From Prochlorococcus marinus XMU1410 (GTDB lineage: Bacteria > Cyanobacteriota > Cyanobacteriia > PCC-6307 > Cyanobiaceae), in contig NZ_JAAORH010000001.1 of NCBI RefSeq assembly GCF_017696085.1, positions 682,001-746,000 of the forward strand: a DNA stretch of 64,000 bases, given 5' to 3'. The notes below the pieces were generated by a model. That model worked only from the letters and a program-made list of their open reading frames with translations. It ran no database searches and was not told where the DNA came from. Within the stretch, counting starts at the first letter, position 1. Every line of letters starts with the position of its first letter. Both the position numbers and the translations under genes were made by a program. Of this stretch, positions 30,176 through 37,721 are shown in pieces.

Positions 30176-30943
30176 TTAAGCGTAGTAATTCCTGTTTAAA
30201 TCAAAGTCATTTAATCTCTCTGATGACAATACATTATTCGCTTGGTTTATCGTGAATTTATTTTCATATAGAGCTTTACCTACAATTACTCCAAAGAGTC
30301 CAAAGTTTTCATATTTTACTAACGATAATAAATCAGAAATTGAACCAACACCTCCTGATGCTATTACTGGAATATCTGTAATTTCAAGTATGCTTTTTAT
30401 GAATTCTTCATTTGTCCCTTCTAAAGTCCCATCTGTATTTATATCTGTAACAATAAAACTAGCAATTTTAAATGAAGAAAACTCCTTTACTAGATCTGTG
30501 GCCAAAATATTAGATTGCTCAAGCCAACCCCTTGTACTAACTTTTCCATCTTTTGCATCTATTCCAACAATTATCCTTCCAGGAAATTTATTTGATAAGT
30601 CTTTAACTAGTTCTTTATTTTCTATCGCAGAGGTTCCCATGATAACTTTATCAATACCATAAGAAAATAGTTGTTCTATCCTTTCTTGAGACCTTATCCC
30701 TCCACCTATTTGAATAGGTATGTTAACTGTTTTTGCAATCTTTTTTATTGATTTATCGTTTGTTGGGGATCCAGTTTTTGCAGCATCCAAATCAACTATA
30801 TGTATATATTTTGCCCCTTCGCTTTCCCAAAATTTAGCTTGCTCATGAGGCTCTTTGGTGAAGTCTTTTCTTTTATTAAAGTCGCCTTTAAAAAGCCTTA
30901 CACACTTACCATTCATTAAATCAATTGCTGGTATTAGGTCCAT
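30176..30943 (-). CDS. hisA: phosphoribosyl-formimino-AICAR ribotide isomerase
   Basis: ProFAR isomerase of histidine synthesis, a TIM barrel of 255 residues. The catalytic N-terminal Asp is in IPAIDLMNGKCVRL, the phosphate-binding IQIGGGIRS lies near 76, the second Asp is in FIVTDINTDGTLEG, and VIASGGVGSISD is near the C terminus. It is divergent from the CSP41-like gene. No other his genes are nearby, as is usual in cyanobacteria, where they are scattered. Confidence 0.95.
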   Translation of the reverse strand: MDLIPAIDLMNGKCVRLFKGDFNKRKDFTKEPHEQAKFWESEGAKYIHIVDLDAAKTGSPTNDKSIKKIAKTVNIPIQIGGGIRSQERIEQLFSYGIDKVIMGTSAIENKELVKDLSNKFPGRIIVGIDAKDGKVSTRGWLEQSNILATDLVKEFSSFKIASFIVTDINTDGTLEGTNEEFIKSILEITDIPVIASGGVGSISDLLSLVKYENFGLFGVIVGKALYENKFTINQANNVLSSERLNDFDLNRNYYA

Positions 30944-31035
30944 AGAATCATCCTTTTCATTAATAACTTATTAGTAGTACTATTCAATATGTAATTCTAT
31001 TTAAGATTACTACTTCAGTTAAATATTTTTTGAAT

Positions 31036-31956
31036 ATGAAAATTCTTGTAATGGGCGGCACTAGATTTGTTGGCAAGTCTTTGGTTGGAAAGTTATTAAG
31101 TAAAAATTATGATGTTGATATTTTCACGAGAGGCAATAAAAGTAATCCTGAAAAAACAAATTTAATTAAGGGTGATAGAAATAATTCAGAAGATATCGTC
31201 AGACTAAGAAATAAAAAGTATGATGTTGTTTATGATATTTCTGGACGAGAGTTAGAACAAACCAAACTTCTTATAGAAAATTTAGATAACTCTTTCCGGA
31301 GATATATATATGTCAGCTCTGCAGGTGTTTATAAAGATAATTGTGAACTACCGTTATCCGAAGTTGATCCAATTGATCCAGAAAGTAGGCACAAAGGAAA
31401 GTTTGAGACAGAAAATTGGTTAAAAAACCAAAAAATTCCTTTTACAAGTTTTAGACCTACTTATATTTATGGACCAGGAAATTATAATAAAATTGAAAAT
31501 TGGTTTTTTGAAAGGTTATTTATTAAAAAATCCATACCAATCCCTGGTGACGGTTCTTTAATTACTCAGCTAGGCCATGTATCGGATCTAACTGATGTAA
31601 TGATTAGGTGCATAAATTTTGAAAATTCCAAAAATAATATTTACAATTGTTCAGGTGAAAAAGGTGTAACAATCAAGGGTTTAATTTATTTCTGTGCGAA
31701 TGTTCTTGGATTAAACCAAAATGAGATTTCTTTCAGAACATTTGATTATCAAAAATTAGATCCTAAGTCTCGAAAGGGATTTCCAATTAGATTAAATCAT
31801 TATCAGACTGATATCTCTAAGATAAAACGTGATTTAGAGTGGGCGCCAACTTTTGATTTACTTAATGGTCTAAAGAATAGTTTTGTGAATGATTTTAATA
31901 ATAAAAAGAGTGAGGAGTTTGATGAAAATTCAGATAATATTCTTTTTAATTCTTAA
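31036..31956 (+). CDS. NAD-dependent epimerase/CSP41-like protein
   Basis: Extended short-chain dehydrogenase-like protein of 306 residues from ATG 31036 (a TTG two codons upstream is also possible but less likely). The dinucleotide-binding motif is MGGTRFVGKSL. YVSSAGVY supplies the serine, but the usual YxxxK is not well kept. The closest family is the cyanobacterial/plastid CSP41 group, RNA-binding proteins that protect ribosomal and messenger RNA. The pattern IFTRGNKS and FRPTYIYGPGNY supports this. The last 27 bp overlap the convergent pgsA gene. Confidence 0.8.
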   Translation: MKILVMGGTRFVGKSLVGKLLSKNYDVDIFTRGNKSNPEKTNLIKGDRNNSEDIVRLRNKKYDVVYDISGRELEQTKLLIENLDNSFRRYIYVSSAGVYKDNCELPLSEVDPIDPESRHKGKFETENWLKNQKIPFTSFRPTYIYGPGNYNKIENWFFERLFIKKSIPIPGDGSLITQLGHVSDLTDVMIRCINFENSKNNIYNCSGEKGVTIKGLIYFCANVLGLNQNEISFRTFDYQKLDPKSRKGFPIRLNHYQTDISKIKRDLEWAPTFDLLNGLKNSFVNDFNNKKSEEFDENSDNILFNS

Positions 31957-32469
31957 ATACCCTAATAAAGTCACAAAAGTCAGGATGAATCCTAACCAAT
32001 AAAAAATTAAAGCAAAATTATTCAAAAAGCTAATTTTTAATGGTGTAAAGAAGGTAATTACTGAAATAAAAAAGAAAAATGTTTTATATTTTCCTAACAT
32101 TGATGCTGGTAAACCGTCTTTTGTGGAGTTCCTAAGGCTAGAGATAATTAATTCTCTAAATAAAATTAATGACAAAGACCAGAAGGGTATCAAATTATTT
32201 TTACAAAGGAATGTCAAAGGAATTAAATAGAATACTTTATCGCTCAAGGGATCGAGGATAGCTCCTAATCTGGTTTTAAGATTAAATTTCCTTGCAATTA
32301 ACCCGTCAAAATAATCAGTTAAACCTCCAACAATAATCAATATAAAGACATAAAAAGGTCTGTTAATTTCTAAAAAAAGTATTAATGGAAATACAAGGAA
32401 AAGGCGAGATATCGATAATACATTGGGAATATTCAATGCCAAATTTTTAAGATTTTTTCTTAATAACAA
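31930..32469 (-). CDS. pgsA: CDP-diacylglycerol--glycerol-3-phosphate 3-phosphatidyltransferase
   Basis: Makes phosphatidylglycerophosphate, precursor of phosphatidylglycerol, an essential thylakoid lipid. The 179-residue membrane protein has the CDP-alcohol phosphotransferase motif DYFDGLIARKFNLKTRLGA followed by DPLSDK, with the metal-binding aspartates. About four to five membrane spans are seen. The start is TTG at 32469, directly after an in-frame TAA, so no longer N terminus is possible. It overlaps the convergent CSP41-like gene by 27 bp. The YqeG phosphatase in this window could supply the next step. Confidence 0.92.
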   Translation of the reverse strand: MLLRKNLKNLALNIPNVLSISRLFLVFPLILFLEINRPFYVFILIIVGGLTDYFDGLIARKFNLKTRLGAILDPLSDKVFYLIPLTFLCKNNLIPFWSLSLILFRELIISSLRNSTKDGLPASMLGKYKTFFFFISVITFFTPLKISFLNNFALIFYWLGFILTFVTLLGYLRIKKNII

Positions 32470-32660
32470 ATTAGTTTTTGTATATAAAAAATATATTACA
32501 CTCTCAACATCCTTAAATTTTTAGTAAAAATTTTAAATGGTTTTTAATGCTAGATTCTAAAATTCAATTTAAATCTGAATCCTAAAGATTATAAACTCAA
32601 CTTCTCTTTTTGGATAATGATGTTTTATATTACAAAATTATTACTTATATCTAATATCTA

Positions 32661-33272
32661 ATGCAGCCTCATAGCTTAAAGCTATCTCCAGAATCTGATT
32701 TGATAAATTCTATTAAAGAATATTCTTTATCGAATAATTTATATGGGTATGTTTCTGGAGTGGTTGGTAATCTTAGAACAGTTTGTATTCAATGCCCAGG
32801 TAATCAAGAGATAAATAAATTTGAGGGAAATCTAGAGATAGTTTCTTTAAACGGACATTTTAATAAAGGAGATGTTCATTTACATTTGAGTTTTGCAGAT
32901 GAGGGATGTAATGTCTTTGGCGGTCATCTTGAAGAGGGTTGTATTGTAAAAAAAGGTACTGATATATTATTACTTTCTTTTGAACAAAAAATTATTAATA
33001 TCTTAAATCATGATTTAATCACTAATGAATCACGTGTAAAAGCATATATTTTAAAGGATTGTCCTTGGTCTAAAAGAGCAATTAGATTGCTTAATTCTTT
33101 ATCTATCCCTCATGAAGTTACTCTAATAGACAATGATGAGAGCTTTCAAAAAATTATGGCTCAAAGTAGCCATAATACTTTCCCTCAAATATTTTTGGAT
33201 AATAAATTTTTTGGAGGATATGATGAACTTTCAGAACAAGCAAAATTGGATAACTTAATTTCATTTAAGTAA
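32661..33272 (+). CDS. DUF296 (PCC) domain - glutaredoxin fusion protein
   Basis: A 203-residue two-domain protein. Residues 1-115 form a PCC/DUF296 domain (LSNNLYGYVSGVVGNLRTV, then VSLNGHFNKGDVHLHLSFAD and VFGGHLEEGCIV, with the three-histidine metal pattern). Residues about 125-203 form a glutaredoxin: VKAYILKDCPWSKRAIRLLN with active site CPWS, then TFPQIFLDNKFFGGYDEL with the cis-proline and the glutathione site. The single active-site Cys makes it monothiol-like. DUF296 alone is often DNA-bound or metal-bound. The fusion suggests a redox- or glutathione-linked metal role, which is inference. Confidence 0.85.
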   Translation: MQPHSLKLSPESDLINSIKEYSLSNNLYGYVSGVVGNLRTVCIQCPGNQEINKFEGNLEIVSLNGHFNKGDVHLHLSFADEGCNVFGGHLEEGCIVKKGTDILLLSFEQKIINILNHDLITNESRVKAYILKDCPWSKRAIRLLNSLSIPHEVTLIDNDESFQKIMAQSSHNTFPQIFLDNKFFGGYDELSEQAKLDNLISFK

Positions 33273-33282
33273 TCTAAATTTT

Positions 33283-33471
33283 TTAACTATCACGATTAGT
33301 AAGCTTTTCAGCAACTAATTCATCCTCTAACTGCTTTATTAATCTTGATACAAGACTTTGAAATTCTGGTTGACAACCTTTAAATGCAGCTTTATGTCTT
33401 ATTGGCTCATTTCTAGTTCTTAAATCAGTAAGCATTAATTGTAATGCGTCAATTTTGGGATTTATTTTCAT
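33283..33471 (-). CDS. small conserved protein
   Basis: A 62-residue soluble protein with no recognised domain. It is basic-to-acidic and helical, with MKINPKIDALQLMLTDLRTR at the start and LVSRLIKQLEDELVAEKLT at the end, so two amphipathic helices are likely. It is convergent with the fusion gene (10 bp between stops) and 26 bp downstream of the Rossmann-fold gene on the minus strand. The length, start codon and regular pattern look real, and I do not assign a role. Confidence 0.65.
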   Translation of the reverse strand: MKINPKIDALQLMLTDLRTRNEPIRHKAAFKGCQPEFQSLVSRLIKQLEDELVAEKLTNRDS

Positions 33472-33497
33472 AGTTTTAATTAATATATTTACATCTT

Positions 33498-34157
33498 TTA
33501 AATCATTTGCATAGCTTTTTTAAAAGATATCTTTTTATTATCATTTGAACTTGTAACTTCTATTAATTTATTTATGGATTCTTTGTTTTTTAAAGAATCT
33601 ATACAACATCGCGCAACTAATCTTCTTGGTATTGATCCATTAACTTGAGTATCTTCTTTTGAATAATTTATATTTTCTGATTTAACATCTTCATTTTCCT
33701 TTAATCCTCCAGGTCTAATAATAGTCCATTCAAAATTTGAATTGCGTAGAAAGTTTTCACCTAATTTCTTCCAAATAAGAATTAAACCAAATAAGTTTAA
33801 TGGATGAAATAATTTACCAGTACAAAGGGAACTTACTAAAATAACTCTTTTAATACCAACTCTTTTGCAACTCTCTAATTGCCTGTATACACCTAATGCA
33901 TCAACCTTGGCAGGACCAGTTAAATCTAATGATGCTCTAGCTCCAGTCGCAATTATCAAAGCATCAATATCTTTTAAAGCTTCATCAAGTTCCCCTTTTT
34001 TGTCTAAAGAAACCCTAATTGTTTCTAAACGCTCTAGTCCTGCTGAAACTTTTGAATTCTTTCTGATGATTTGCCTTACTTTATATCCTTTCTTAACTGC
34101 TTCTTCAGAAATTCTATAACCTGTTTTCCCCGATGCACCAGTAATTGCTATTTTCAT
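33498..34157 (-). CDS. NAD(P)-binding Rossmann-fold protein (atypical SDR)
   Basis: A 219-residue protein with IAITGASGKTGYRISEEAV at the N terminus (dinucleotide motif GASGKTG), the ALIIATGARASLDLTGPAK segment, and VILVSSLCTGK in place of the catalytic serine strand. IIRPGGLKENED closes the core. These features match the atypical SDR/NmrA-like group common in cyanobacteria, including chloroplast proteins that bind NADPH. The substrate is unknown. It lies upstream of the 62-residue gene on the minus strand and 35 bp downstream of nth. Confidence 0.85.
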   Translation of the reverse strand: MKIAITGASGKTGYRISEEAVKKGYKVRQIIRKNSKVSAGLERLETIRVSLDKKGELDEALKDIDALIIATGARASLDLTGPAKVDALGVYRQLESCKRVGIKRVILVSSLCTGKLFHPLNLFGLILIWKKLGENFLRNSNFEWTIIRPGGLKENEDVKSENINYSKEDTQVNGSIPRRLVARCCIDSLKNKESINKLIEVTSSNDNKKISFKKAMQMI

Positions 34158-34192
34158 GATTAAAAAACTAATTTTAATATTATATAAATTTC

Positions 34193-34846
34193 TTAAGGCT
34201 TTTTACATATAAATTTCTTTTTTCTTTTGGGATAAAGAGTGCGACATAAATAACATTTTGTTCCATCACAACCTCTTGCTGTACAGTATTCTCTGCCATA
34301 AAAGATTATTTGCAAATGTAAAGTATTCCAATCATTAACAGGAAATATTTTTTTTAGGTCTTTTTCTGTTTGAACTACGCTATCGCCATTTGATAGGCCC
34401 CATCTTTGTGCCAACCTGTGTATGTGAGTATCGACTGGGAATGAGGGTATTTTAAACACTTGAGACATTACAACTGATGCTGTTTTATGACCTACCCCTG
34501 GAAGAGATTCAAGCTTCTCAAAAGAATCTGGGACCGTACCATTATGCTTCTCAAGCAATAATTTAGATAAATTATAGACGTTCTTTGATTTTTGATTGGA
34601 TAGACCTAGAAATTTTATGTATTCGTAAATGCCATTAATACCTAGCTGCATCATCTTTTCTGGATTATCTGCAACTTTAAATAAGCTTTTTGTTAATTCA
34701 TTAACTTTTTTATCTGTTGATTGTGCACTTAAAACTACGGCTACCAGAAGAGTATATGCATTTGTATGATCAAGGGGTATTGGAGGCGATGGATATAGCT
34801 TTTTGAGTTCCTTGCGTATTATTTCTGCTCTTTCAGACTTTCTCAT
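34193..34846 (-). CDS. nth: endonuclease III
   Basis: DNA glycosylase/AP lyase of base-excision repair. The 217-residue protein has the helix-hairpin-helix LPGVGHKTASVVM with catalytic Lys, and VDTHIHRLAQRWGL with catalytic Asp. The C-terminal iron-sulfur region is CTARGCDGTKCYLC, in which the cysteines are spaced C-X4-C-X4-C-X2-C and not the E. coli C-X6-C-X2-C-X5-C. A cluster may still form. It is divergent from the ABC ATPase gene across 78 bp, where a perfect palindrome lies. Confidence 0.93.
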   Translation of the reverse strand: MRKSERAEIIRKELKKLYPSPPIPLDHTNAYTLLVAVVLSAQSTDKKVNELTKSLFKVADNPEKMMQLGINGIYEYIKFLGLSNQKSKNVYNLSKLLLEKHNGTVPDSFEKLESLPGVGHKTASVVMSQVFKIPSFPVDTHIHRLAQRWGLSNGDSVVQTEKDLKKIFPVNDWNTLHLQIIFYGREYCTARGCDGTKCYLCRTLYPKRKKKFICKKP

Positions 34847-34867
34847 TAAAATTTGAAAATTAAATGG

Positions 34868-34883
34868 TGTATAAAATTATACA
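34868..34883. promoter_or_regulatory. palindrome upstream of the iron-type ABC ATPase
   Basis: TGTATAAAATTATACA is a perfect 16-bp palindrome (7-bp arms and AA) in the 78-bp gap between nth and the ABC ATPase. It could be an operator, or simply a pair of overlapping -10 elements, since TATAAAAT and ATTTTATA occur in it on both strands. Confidence 0.4.
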
Positions 34884-34924
34884 TGGGATATTTTAGGTGA
34901 ATATTTTCTGCTAACTTAATATAT

Positions 34925-36001
34925 TTGAATAAGAAGAACTTAGTGAAAAATGATGCGTTAATAATTGATGATTTGCATCATAAATACGATAAGCGAGAAT
35001 GTTCAAATTGGATATTAAACGAAATTAACCTGAAAATTGAAAATGGCGAATTGTTAGGGTTGCTTGGTCCTTCTGGTTGCGGAAAAACTACTCTTTTAAG
35101 ATTAATCGCGGGGTTCGAATATCCCTCTAAAGGGAGGATTTCTCTAAATGATAAGGAAATTTCAAGTAGGCAAAAAATTCTTAGTCCTGAGAAAAGAAAT
35201 ATTGGTATGGTTTTTCAAGACTATGCACTTTTCCCTCACTTAACTGTTTTGGAAAATGTAATTTTTGGTTTGAAAAACAAAAAAGACAGATCTAGAGTTA
35301 ATTATTTATTGAATGTTGTTGGTCTTGATAGTTTTGTTGAAAGGTACCCACATGAACTGTCTGGAGGCCAAAAACAAAGACTCGCAATTGCGAGAGCTCT
35401 TGCTCCAGGTACAAATTTTATTTTATTAGATGAACCTTTTTGTAGTCTTGATATGCATGTCAAACTAAAATTGAGAAGTGAACTCCCTAATATCCTAAAA
35501 GGTTGTAATGCAAGCGGATTGATGGTTACTCATGATCCGGAAGAAGCGATGTCAATTTGCGATAAGGTCGCCGTTATGAATGATGGGAAAATACATCAAA
35601 TTGATACGCCAATAAACCTTCTAAATAATCCCAAGACCATATTTGTTAGTAGTTTTATTTTGGGTAATAATATTATTAATCTCAAAAAAAATGGTAATTC
35701 ATATATTTCTTGTTTAGGTGAAATAAATTGTTCAGAGTATTTGAAAAATACAGGTATCAAAAGCATGTCAATTTCGCCTAAATTTATTTCAATAAAAAGA
35801 TCAGAATCTGGTGATGCGATTGTTATATCTAAAGAATTTCTTGGAGAATTTCTTATATATAAAGTATCTATTAATGGAAACATATTGCGGGTTAGAACTG
35901 ATATTAATAATCTTCTAAATAATGGTGATAAATGTTCTCTTGCTATAAATAAAAATAGTTATTATTTTTTATATCCTGGAGCACATAAGGTATATATATA
36001 G
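34925..36001 (+). CDS. ABC transporter ATPase, iron(III)/spermidine-type (FutC/PotA-like)
   Basis: A 358-residue import-type ATPase. After a 40-residue lead, Walker A GPSGCGKTTLLR lies near 53-64, the Q-loop VFQDYALFPHLTV follows, then LSGGQKQRLAIARAL and LLDEPFCSLD. A C-terminal regulatory (TOBE-like) domain follows residue 240. The FutC/FbpC iron and PotA polyamine ATPases share this pattern. The start is TTG 34925. No permease or binding protein is adjacent. Nearby ferritin and Fur boxes favour iron, which is inference. No clear operon is seen downstream on the plus strand. Confidence 0.82.
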   Translation: MNKKNLVKNDALIIDDLHHKYDKRECSNWILNEINLKIENGELLGLLGPSGCGKTTLLRLIAGFEYPSKGRISLNDKEISSRQKILSPEKRNIGMVFQDYALFPHLTVLENVIFGLKNKKDRSRVNYLLNVVGLDSFVERYPHELSGGQKQRLAIARALAPGTNFILLDEPFCSLDMHVKLKLRSELPNILKGCNASGLMVTHDPEEAMSICDKVAVMNDGKIHQIDTPINLLNNPKTIFVSSFILGNNIINLKKNGNSYISCLGEINCSEYLKNTGIKSMSISPKFISIKRSESGDAIVISKEFLGEFLIYKVSINGNILRVRTDINNLLNNGDKCSLAINKNSYYFLYPGAHKVYI

Positions 36002-36008
36002 AATTTAT

Positions 36009-36131
36009 TTATAGGCAATTACACTTGCCTCCCTTCCAATTAGAGCATTTTTTCTTTTTACATTTCTTTTTTTTACTTTTATATATTTTTTTAGTTAATA
36101 GCAGTTCAGAAAAACTGTACTCAGAATTCAT
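36009..36131 (-). CDS. 40-residue Lys/Cys-rich peptide
   Basis: Short minus-strand frame from ATG 36131 to TAA 36009, encoding 40 residues. The first 14 residues are neutral. Residues 14-37 are extremely Lys-rich with Cys24 and Cys29, and the C terminus has SNWKGGKCNCL with Cys37 and Cys39. The pattern resembles a small metal-binding or metallothionein-like peptide. A Fur-box-like element lies 17 bp upstream. It is convergent with the ABC ATPase (8 bp between stops) and divergent from ferritin. No homologue is recognised. Being coding is likely but unproven. Confidence 0.5.
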   Translation of the reverse strand: MNSEYSFSELLLTKKIYKSKKKKCKKKKCSNWKGGKCNCL

Positions 36132-36141
36132 TTATAGTATT

Positions 36142-36160
36142 GCGAGTGATTTTCATTATC
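36142..36160. promoter_or_regulatory. Fur-box-like sequence between the Lys/Cys peptide gene and ferritin
   Basis: GCGAGTGATTTTCATTATC matches the classic 19-bp Fur consensus at 14 of 19 positions, with the right half GATTTTCATTATC at 11 of 13. It sits 11 bp upstream of the ATG of the 40-residue peptide gene and 84 bp upstream of ferritin. The position in both promoters fits iron control. Confidence 0.5.
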
Positions 36161-36203
36161 ATATTATTTAATTTAATTTAAAGGATTTATTAATTACTAA
36201 TTT

Positions 36204-36219
36204 ATACAAAATGTTGTAT
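36204..36219. promoter_or_regulatory. palindrome upstream of ferritin
   Basis: ATACAAAATGTTGTAT has 6-bp inverted arms around AATG and ends 25 bp before the ferritin ATG. It may overlap the -10 region. Its arms are those of the palindrome before the ABC ATPase (TGTAT/ATACA) in the opposite order. It is a candidate operator, possibly for the nearby Crp-family protein. Confidence 0.3.
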
Positions 36220-36244
36220 TATTTATCTAGATACTTATAGGAAA

Positions 36245-36799
36245 ATGAATGAAAATAATCTAAAAACAAAGAAATTAATTAATTTTGGTCCATCTGGAAG
36301 AGCTGTCGCTCAACCGATAGATAATAGTTTATTGGATAACATTTTTGAACATCTAACAATGGAAAGATATGCCAATGTTCAATATTTTTCTATGTATCTA
36401 TGGTTTCAAGAACGTGATTTAAATGGATTCGCCTCTCATTTTCTTAGTGAATCAAAAGGCGAAATGGAACATGCTCAGAAATTTGCAGATTACTTAATCG
36501 CAAGAGGACAAAGCGTAAAATTAGATGAAATTCCTGCACCTGTTCAAACATGGGATTCAATAGAGGAACTGATTTCTTATTCTTTTAATATGGAAGCGGA
36601 TTTAACTTCATCTCTTCAACAACTTTATTCCATATCAGAAAGAATTTCAGATACAAGAACTAACGTATTTTTAGATCCTATTATAGAGGCTCAAACACAA
36701 TCAGAAGATGAATTTGCGAACATACTGGGCAAGGTAAAGTTTGCTTCTAATCAACCTTCGGCAATATTACTAATAGATAGTGATTTAAAGAAAAAATAA
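36245..36799 (+). CDS. ferritin
   Basis: Iron-storage protein that oxidises Fe(II) and keeps it as a mineral core inside a 24-subunit shell. The 184-residue four-helix protein has LTMERYANVQYFSMYLWF with the first diiron Glu, SKGEMEHAQKFADYL with the Glu-xx-His pair, and further acidic sites in FNMEADLTSSL and IEAQTQSEDEF. The N terminus is about 20 residues longer than E. coli FtnA. It is the only gene on its strand here and has Fur-like and palindromic elements upstream. Its last 15 bp overlap the convergent small gene. Confidence 0.92.
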   Translation: MNENNLKTKKLINFGPSGRAVAQPIDNSLLDNIFEHLTMERYANVQYFSMYLWFQERDLNGFASHFLSESKGEMEHAQKFADYLIARGQSVKLDEIPAPVQTWDSIEELISYSFNMEADLTSSLQQLYSISERISDTRTNVFLDPIIEAQTQSEDEFANILGKVKFASNQPSAILLIDSDLKKK

Positions 36800-37072
36800 A
36801 TTACTTTCAAATTTATTTTCATTCAATGTCCTTTTGGTTATTTCAAAAAGTAAATTCGAAAAGTTAATTTTCTCATTATTTTTATTTAAGAGTTCAGCTA
36901 TTTTATGAATCTCATTAACTCTTTTAAAAATATTTTTGTTTTCAGCAAATAATCTCCCCTTCAATGCTTTATTTTCTGTAGTTTTATAGGATTGCTTGAT
37001 ATTTCTGAGTCTATTCGATAAAACATCAACTTCCATTAACAAGTTGTTTGTAAGTGATTGTGATTCCTGCAT
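36785..37072 (-). CDS. small helical protein downstream of the Crp-family gene
   Basis: A 95-residue helical protein of unknown function. The frame is open for 23 codons upstream to a Met at 37141, but that part overlaps the Crp-family gene and codes for an unlikely Leu run. ATG 37072, 4 bp after the regulator stop, is the sensible start. The protein has a heptad-like LTNNLLMEVDVLSNRLRNI and a basic middle. It is probably co-transcribed with the regulator and might work with it. It overlaps the 3' end of ferritin by 15 bp. Confidence 0.62.
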   Translation of the reverse strand: MQESQSLTNNLLMEVDVLSNRLRNIKQSYKTTENKALKGRLFAENKNIFKRVNEIHKIAELLNKNNEKINFSNLLFEITKRTLNENKFESNLFFL

Positions 37073-37076
37073 GTTT

Positions 37077-37664
37077 TTATAGCGGCGATGTTTCAATAAA
37101 AGAAGGAGCAACACTGACTGTTTGTGTTCCAATAGGAGCAATTAATAACTCAGATGATCTTAATTTAGAAATTAATCTTGTTGACGTTACACGAGTAGAA
37201 CCGATTAATTCACCAATTCTTTCATGGGTTAACCTAAAAGGTAACTCACACCATTGCCCACATCTCCTACCTAAACGATTTACTAGTATTGAAAACAACG
37301 CTTGTAATCTCTGTTCTGCATTTCCTAAGTGTCTAATCCTAAGGAGTTGCAAAGTCCATTCATTTACTGCATCGAAACCAATATTCTCATCAATATTTAC
37401 GTTGCTGTGAAAAGATAAATCTGTAAGTGCTTCAACACAGACACCTTCGCTACATAAAAGGTCCGTTCTTAATTGATCTCCTGATTGTAAAAATGCGAGT
37501 GTCATTCCTTCAGTTTCTTCACAAGGGCAATAAACTCTAGCAATTCCACTTTCAACTTCTAGGCATGTCCCTTTTGGTCTTGATGAGGGATCTATTAATA
37601 CAGATTGTCCAGTTATGATTCTTACTGATTTTGAGGGAGATTCTCCATAACTATGGAAATTCAT
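37077..37664 (-). CDS. Crp/Fnr-family transcriptional regulator, Cys-rich
   Basis: A 195-residue DNA-binding regulator. The N-terminal half is a reduced cyclic-nucleotide-type barrel. The C-terminal winged helix has LTHERIGELIGSTRVTSTRL (146-165) with the recognition helix. Seven cysteines (34, 46, 48, 71, 76, 135, 139), including CPC and CGQWC, could bind an iron-sulfur cluster or haem or sense redox. The start is ATG 37664. A longer frame from TTG 37697 would run through a near-perfect Fur box. It lies beside ferritin, so an iron-linked regulator under Fur is likely. Confidence 0.85.
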   Translation of the reverse strand: MNFHSYGESPSKSVRIITGQSVLIDPSSRPKGTCLEVESGIARVYCPCEETEGMTLAFLQSGDQLRTDLLCSEGVCVEALTDLSFHSNVNIDENIGFDAVNEWTLQLLRIRHLGNAEQRLQALFSILVNRLGRRCGQWCELPFRLTHERIGELIGSTRVTSTRLISKLRSSELLIAPIGTQTVSVAPSFIETSPL

Positions 37665-37676
37665 TAATTTAAATTT

Positions 37677-37695
37677 GATAATGAGAATTATTATC
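37677..37695. promoter_or_regulatory. Fur box in the Crp-family regulator promoter
   Basis: GATAATGAGAATTATTATC matches the 19-bp Fur consensus at 17 of 19 positions. It lies within a longer inverted repeat whose 8-bp arms, TTGATAAT and ATTATCAA, run from 37675 to 37697. It ends 13 bp before the ATG at 37664, so Fur bound with iron would block transcription of the regulator. Confidence 0.8.
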
Positions 37696-37721
37696 AATTA
37701 TGCACTATAAAATCGCTTATT

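Noticed and set aside
31030..31035. TTG 31030 as the start of the CSP41-like gene
   Set aside because: ATG 31036 is only two codons later and is a normal start. The TTG adds nothing.
37073..37141. An extended N terminus for the 95-residue protein (Met at 37141)
   Set aside because: The added residues are a Leu run inside the regulator gene. ATG 37072, 4 bp after the regulator stop, is the natural start.
37665..37697. A longer start (TTG 37697) for the Crp-family regulator
   Set aside because: It would translate the Fur box itself and adds a stretch of Ile/Lys without family similarity. ATG 37664 is better.
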